64,000 bases of DNA from Rotaria socialis (lineage: Eukaryota; Rotifera; Eurotatoria; Philodinida; Philodinidae): positions 186,001 through 250,000 of the forward strand of contig CAJNYU010003189.1 of the NCBI GenBank assembly GCA_905331475.1, read 5' to 3'. Positions 61,301 to 64,000 of this stretch are shown here, in pieces (the stretch's first letter is position 1; the number at the start of each line of letters is the position of its first letter). The notes under the pieces are model-generated. The model was not told the DNA's origin, did not search any database, and saw only the letters and a list, made by a program, of their open reading frames with translations. The translations under genes were made by a program, and so were the position numbers.

Positions 61301-62923
61301 TAGAATATTTCATCATTTGACAGAAATCAATTTTTGTATTTTCTCGAAGCGTCTTGTGAGAATATCGACTAAATTTCACTTCAACGTGATTATTTTTCTG
61401 TTCTTTTTTTCACAGCGCATACTCAATAAGAGACTCAATAAATGAAGGAGAAAATGTCACGCTAGGAGATCCATGACAGCGAGATTTTTGATATTCAGTA
61501 GGCTTCATCCAGAAGAAACATTGACACGTTAATAAATCCTAGTTGACATGCTACCAGCGTCGAGGAAAATCGTATTTTTCGTTTTCGTTCAGATCCTCAA
61601 CATTGAGAATCGTCGTATAATATTTTTTCAATAGGGTTGTATCATCATCGGAAATGACAGATCGAGCGTCAAACAACTGCAATGAAGATGCATGTTGTGC
61701 AGTGACCATCAACTATTGAGCATCCAATTGGCATGGACTGCTGTGCCAATTTACGTACTTCATCCCACTCACCAACAGACGGTAACAGTCGAATTCAGAT
61801 TGAGCATTAGTCATATTTTACTATTTTCTTTCCTCTCCAATGACAAGTGTAAACTCAACCTTACAAAACGGGTTGATCGTATCAGTGTCATTAATGAAAC
61901 ATCATTTTTTAGAAAAATTAAAAAAGATGAGGCCACTTTGAAACGTTTTGAAAAATATGAATGACTGCACTTCATAGAAAGCCTCCGAGTGAGGAAGAAG
62001 GAAAGAACGTAGTTTCATGGACGCTTCCACAATTAGGACTTCCTTCTGTCTCAAGTGGTGACTCATCAGTTGAGTTGAATTCTTTTCCATAGAAGCGAAT
62101 ATGAAGTTTTATTAAAAAATCTTAATATCAGTTTCGTTAACAACTTTTCTGTGAATTATTTTAAGTTCCATCAACATGTGGTGTTGAAATAAGCTAGAAT
62201 GTCTGAATAGTTTGACAGTGTTTATCTGTGTCGAGATCTTCGAAATTCCGGCAATTCTTAACCTGAAATTGCTGATATTGCACAATATTAATGAATACAC
62301 ATTATCTTTTTCATGGCGTTTGTTAGTATTCGACATTATATTCTTTTATTACTTTTTATGCTGTAGTTTTGAAACTTGTTTGGGTTTTTAAACATTTTCA
62401 TTCAAATTGTTGTTAATTGCGTATACATCTCCAGTTTTTTGTTCGTTCACATTCAGTATTTTCGTGAACTTTCGACTTCTTATAATACAAACTATGTAGA
62501 AAACTACAGAAGCCAAATGTCTTTTAGCAACAGTTAAACGCGCCGTGGTACATAGGTACAAGACTCCCCTCATCCTGTTATTAAGTCCCAGAAATGCACA
62601 CTTCCCAGGATCCCTAATCAAAACTTTACATATACACTATACATGCAGTTTAAAAATTCCAGCTAGATTGGCTTGTATGAGTTATACTAACCAATGGTGC
62701 AACTACGCCACTCAGTTTCGTCCCAACGAAAAGGAAGAGAACAAATTTCCCTATCTATGAGCAAAAAAAATGAATATGAAGTTCTCTCCATTCGGGAAAA
62801 TCCCTCGTTTAGCGATCTATATGTAAATACGCCCGAAGCGTAGCTGTAGGGGCATACTACTTACATACTTGCTCGTATTCATCTACGACCCTCTTATCAA
62901 GCGTCTAACAGCAACAAACGACA
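61301..62923. other. Transporter 3' flank, no gene seen
   Basis: No confident coding sequence on either strand. The plus frame at 61692-61964 and the minus frame at 62388-62621 have no recognisable domain. Confidence 0.4.
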
Positions 62924-63122
62924 ATGGCGAAGTTCAGACAAATAGTTTTTTGATTGTCCTCTTGGTGTTGTTGGGAGCAATTTACATGCCACTAGTTGAA
63001 GCTGGTAAGCCTAGTGGTGCTAATGTGGTGGTGATGGCGACTGTGATTCTGGTAGGTGTCAGACTTTCTGTTGCGATGGTCGTGGTACGGATACTGGTGG
63101 TAGTCATCGTTGTTGTTGTTAA
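62924..63122 (+). pseudogene. Possible Cys/Gly-rich secreted peptide, frame-broken
   Basis: A start codon at 62924 (MAKFRQI) is followed one frame over by a signal-like hydrophobic stretch (FLIVLLVLLGAIYMPLVEAG). A third frame then reads a short Gly/Cys-rich tail (GGDGDCDSGRCQTFCCDGRG onward) to TAA at 63120-63122. The order resembles a small secreted cysteine-rich peptide, but it needs two frame changes. A GTAAGC donor in the middle could mean an intron, though the spliced frame is not Cys-rich. No function is assigned. Confidence 0.25.
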
Positions 63123-63806
63123 GTCAGGTATGTTGTATCACTATAGTCTTTCGATGATAACTCACTGAAAGAATGCCACTGACATTTTAATCCTATCATT
63201 TGTTTATTCTCCTTTAATTTTATTATTTTAAATGCTTTTTCATACTGAACTGATTCATTTTGTGTGCGTTTTAGCAAGGACGATACAAACACATACTAAC
63301 ACAGAAAATCGAACATGACTATCAAGTATTATTATCATCAAACATTATCAACTATTTAGCTTGCTCCTCTCCTATTCATATCACAATTAGTTAGCTTCCT
63401 CATCTTTATTTCTGTATTTTTCACAATATTCTATTCTAATAAAATATGCGCTTCGAAAACATACTCTGATTTTTGACTGTTTGCGAACAGCACCTAATAT
63501 CTACAATACTCATAAGTAGCTCTTCGTTGACACTCACTGGGCTTTTTTCTCAAGGAAAATATTAGGTATGTGCTGGTAGTTTCAACGCTTCAACAAAACA
63601 TTGCGATCATATTCAACTACCTTTTGATTTTATGATAAATCTTCTTCAATATTGAAACAAAATGTTTTGATCCATCGAAAAACTAAATCTGATTTTTCAG
63701 TACATTTTACATCTATCTCTATTAAACTTAAGTCGAAGTACGAGAAAACAGTGATACTCACATCAAGATTGATTATACACAAAAAAACAAAATTTGTGTG
63801 TGTGTG
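63123..63806. other. No gene seen
   Basis: AT-rich sequence up to the telomere-like hairpin at 63807; a TG microsatellite begins at about 63796. Confidence 0.4.
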
Positions 63807-63846
63807 TGTGTGGGTGTAGATACAGAGAAGATCAACACCCACACCC
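63807..63846 (-). repeat. Telomere-like hairpin, second copy of 56308 type
   Basis: Arms GTGTGTGGGTGT and ACACCCACACCC flank the loop AGATACAGAGAAGATCA, the reverse complement of the 56308-56349 loop apart from edge bases. It merges on the left with a TG dinucleotide run. After it comes GAGGTGGCAACCC, also present at 59174-59186. Confidence 0.8.
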
Positions 63847-64000
63847 AGAAGAGGTGGCAACCCTGGTGCTAAATGATTCCATAATACATCACCGTGACGT
63901 CGATTATACATTGTCAGATCTAAACTAAATTAATTTGTTTAAATAGAAGAAAAGATTTCAAAAGAAAAATTTACTTAATAATATTATGCTAATTCCATTG
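63847..64000. other. Window end, no gene seen
   Basis: AT-rich tail without a recognisable feature. Confidence 0.4.

Noticed and set aside
1..64000. CRISPR arrays, bacterial operons, ribosomal RNA or tRNA genes
   Set aside because: No regularly spaced direct repeats, Shine-Dalgarno-led gene strings, rRNA or tRNA-like sequences were noticed; splice sites throughout indicate a eukaryote.

Overview
The window looks like draft nuclear sequence from a small invertebrate, most probably a bdelloid rotifer. It is AT-rich. Most introns are 45-70 nt with GT/AG ends. It carries conserved animal genes (PWP2, AIMP1, otubain, ZBBX), expanded-family genes typical of bdelloid genomes (B-box/LRR, F-box, short hAT elements), a bacterial-looking ABC transporter, and short tracts of TGTGGG, which as I recall is the telomere repeat reported for the bdelloid Adineta. 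The genus cannot be fixed by eye. The assembly has two 10-N gaps (1653-1662, 22227-22236) and three lone Ns (4343, 58528, 58833), two of which directly abut inverted copies of nearby sequence.

Layout. 1-1857 is gene-poor. 1858-2894 is a broken OAS-like nucleotidyltransferase. 3863-10693 (minus) is a multi-exon gene combining zinc-binding motifs, a coiled coil and tandem LRR exons; a large intron contains a 1026-bp hAT element with perfect 8-bp target duplications. 10.7-18.35 kb is AT-rich with one doubtful small ORF. 18.4-22.3 kb holds a truncated secreted VWD-like ORF and a cluster of short repeats and MITEs. 23.4-27.4 kb has an AA15-type lytic polysaccharide monooxygenase (minus), otubain and a VWC membrane protein. 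27.9-33.7 kb holds ZBBX (15 exons) and AIMP1 (7 exons). 35.9-36.9 kb is a Gln/Asn-rich protein behind a long pyrimidine-rich leader. 40.3-48.4 kb is a Mieap-domain gene with up to four candidate first exons. 48.6-52.7 kb (minus) is a complete 18-exon PWP2 gene. 53-64 kb is accessory: an FN3-Ig relic, an F-box relic, an SbmA/YddA-like ABC transporter with a rearranged first intron, and several telomere-like hairpins.

Two patterns stand out. First, the LRR gene is built from 141-bp exon-plus-intron cassettes in which the introns are more alike than the exons they separate, as if the introns were exchange tracts around a diversifying recognition surface. Second, at least six short hairpins with TGTGGG-type arms are scattered through the window; one lies where the middle of an F-box gene is missing, and another at the edge of a deletion-like inverted segment in the ABC transporter. 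This suggests telomere-like sequence at repaired breaks.

Exon boundaries were worked out by hand from splice motifs, reading phase and recalled family patterns. No database search was run.
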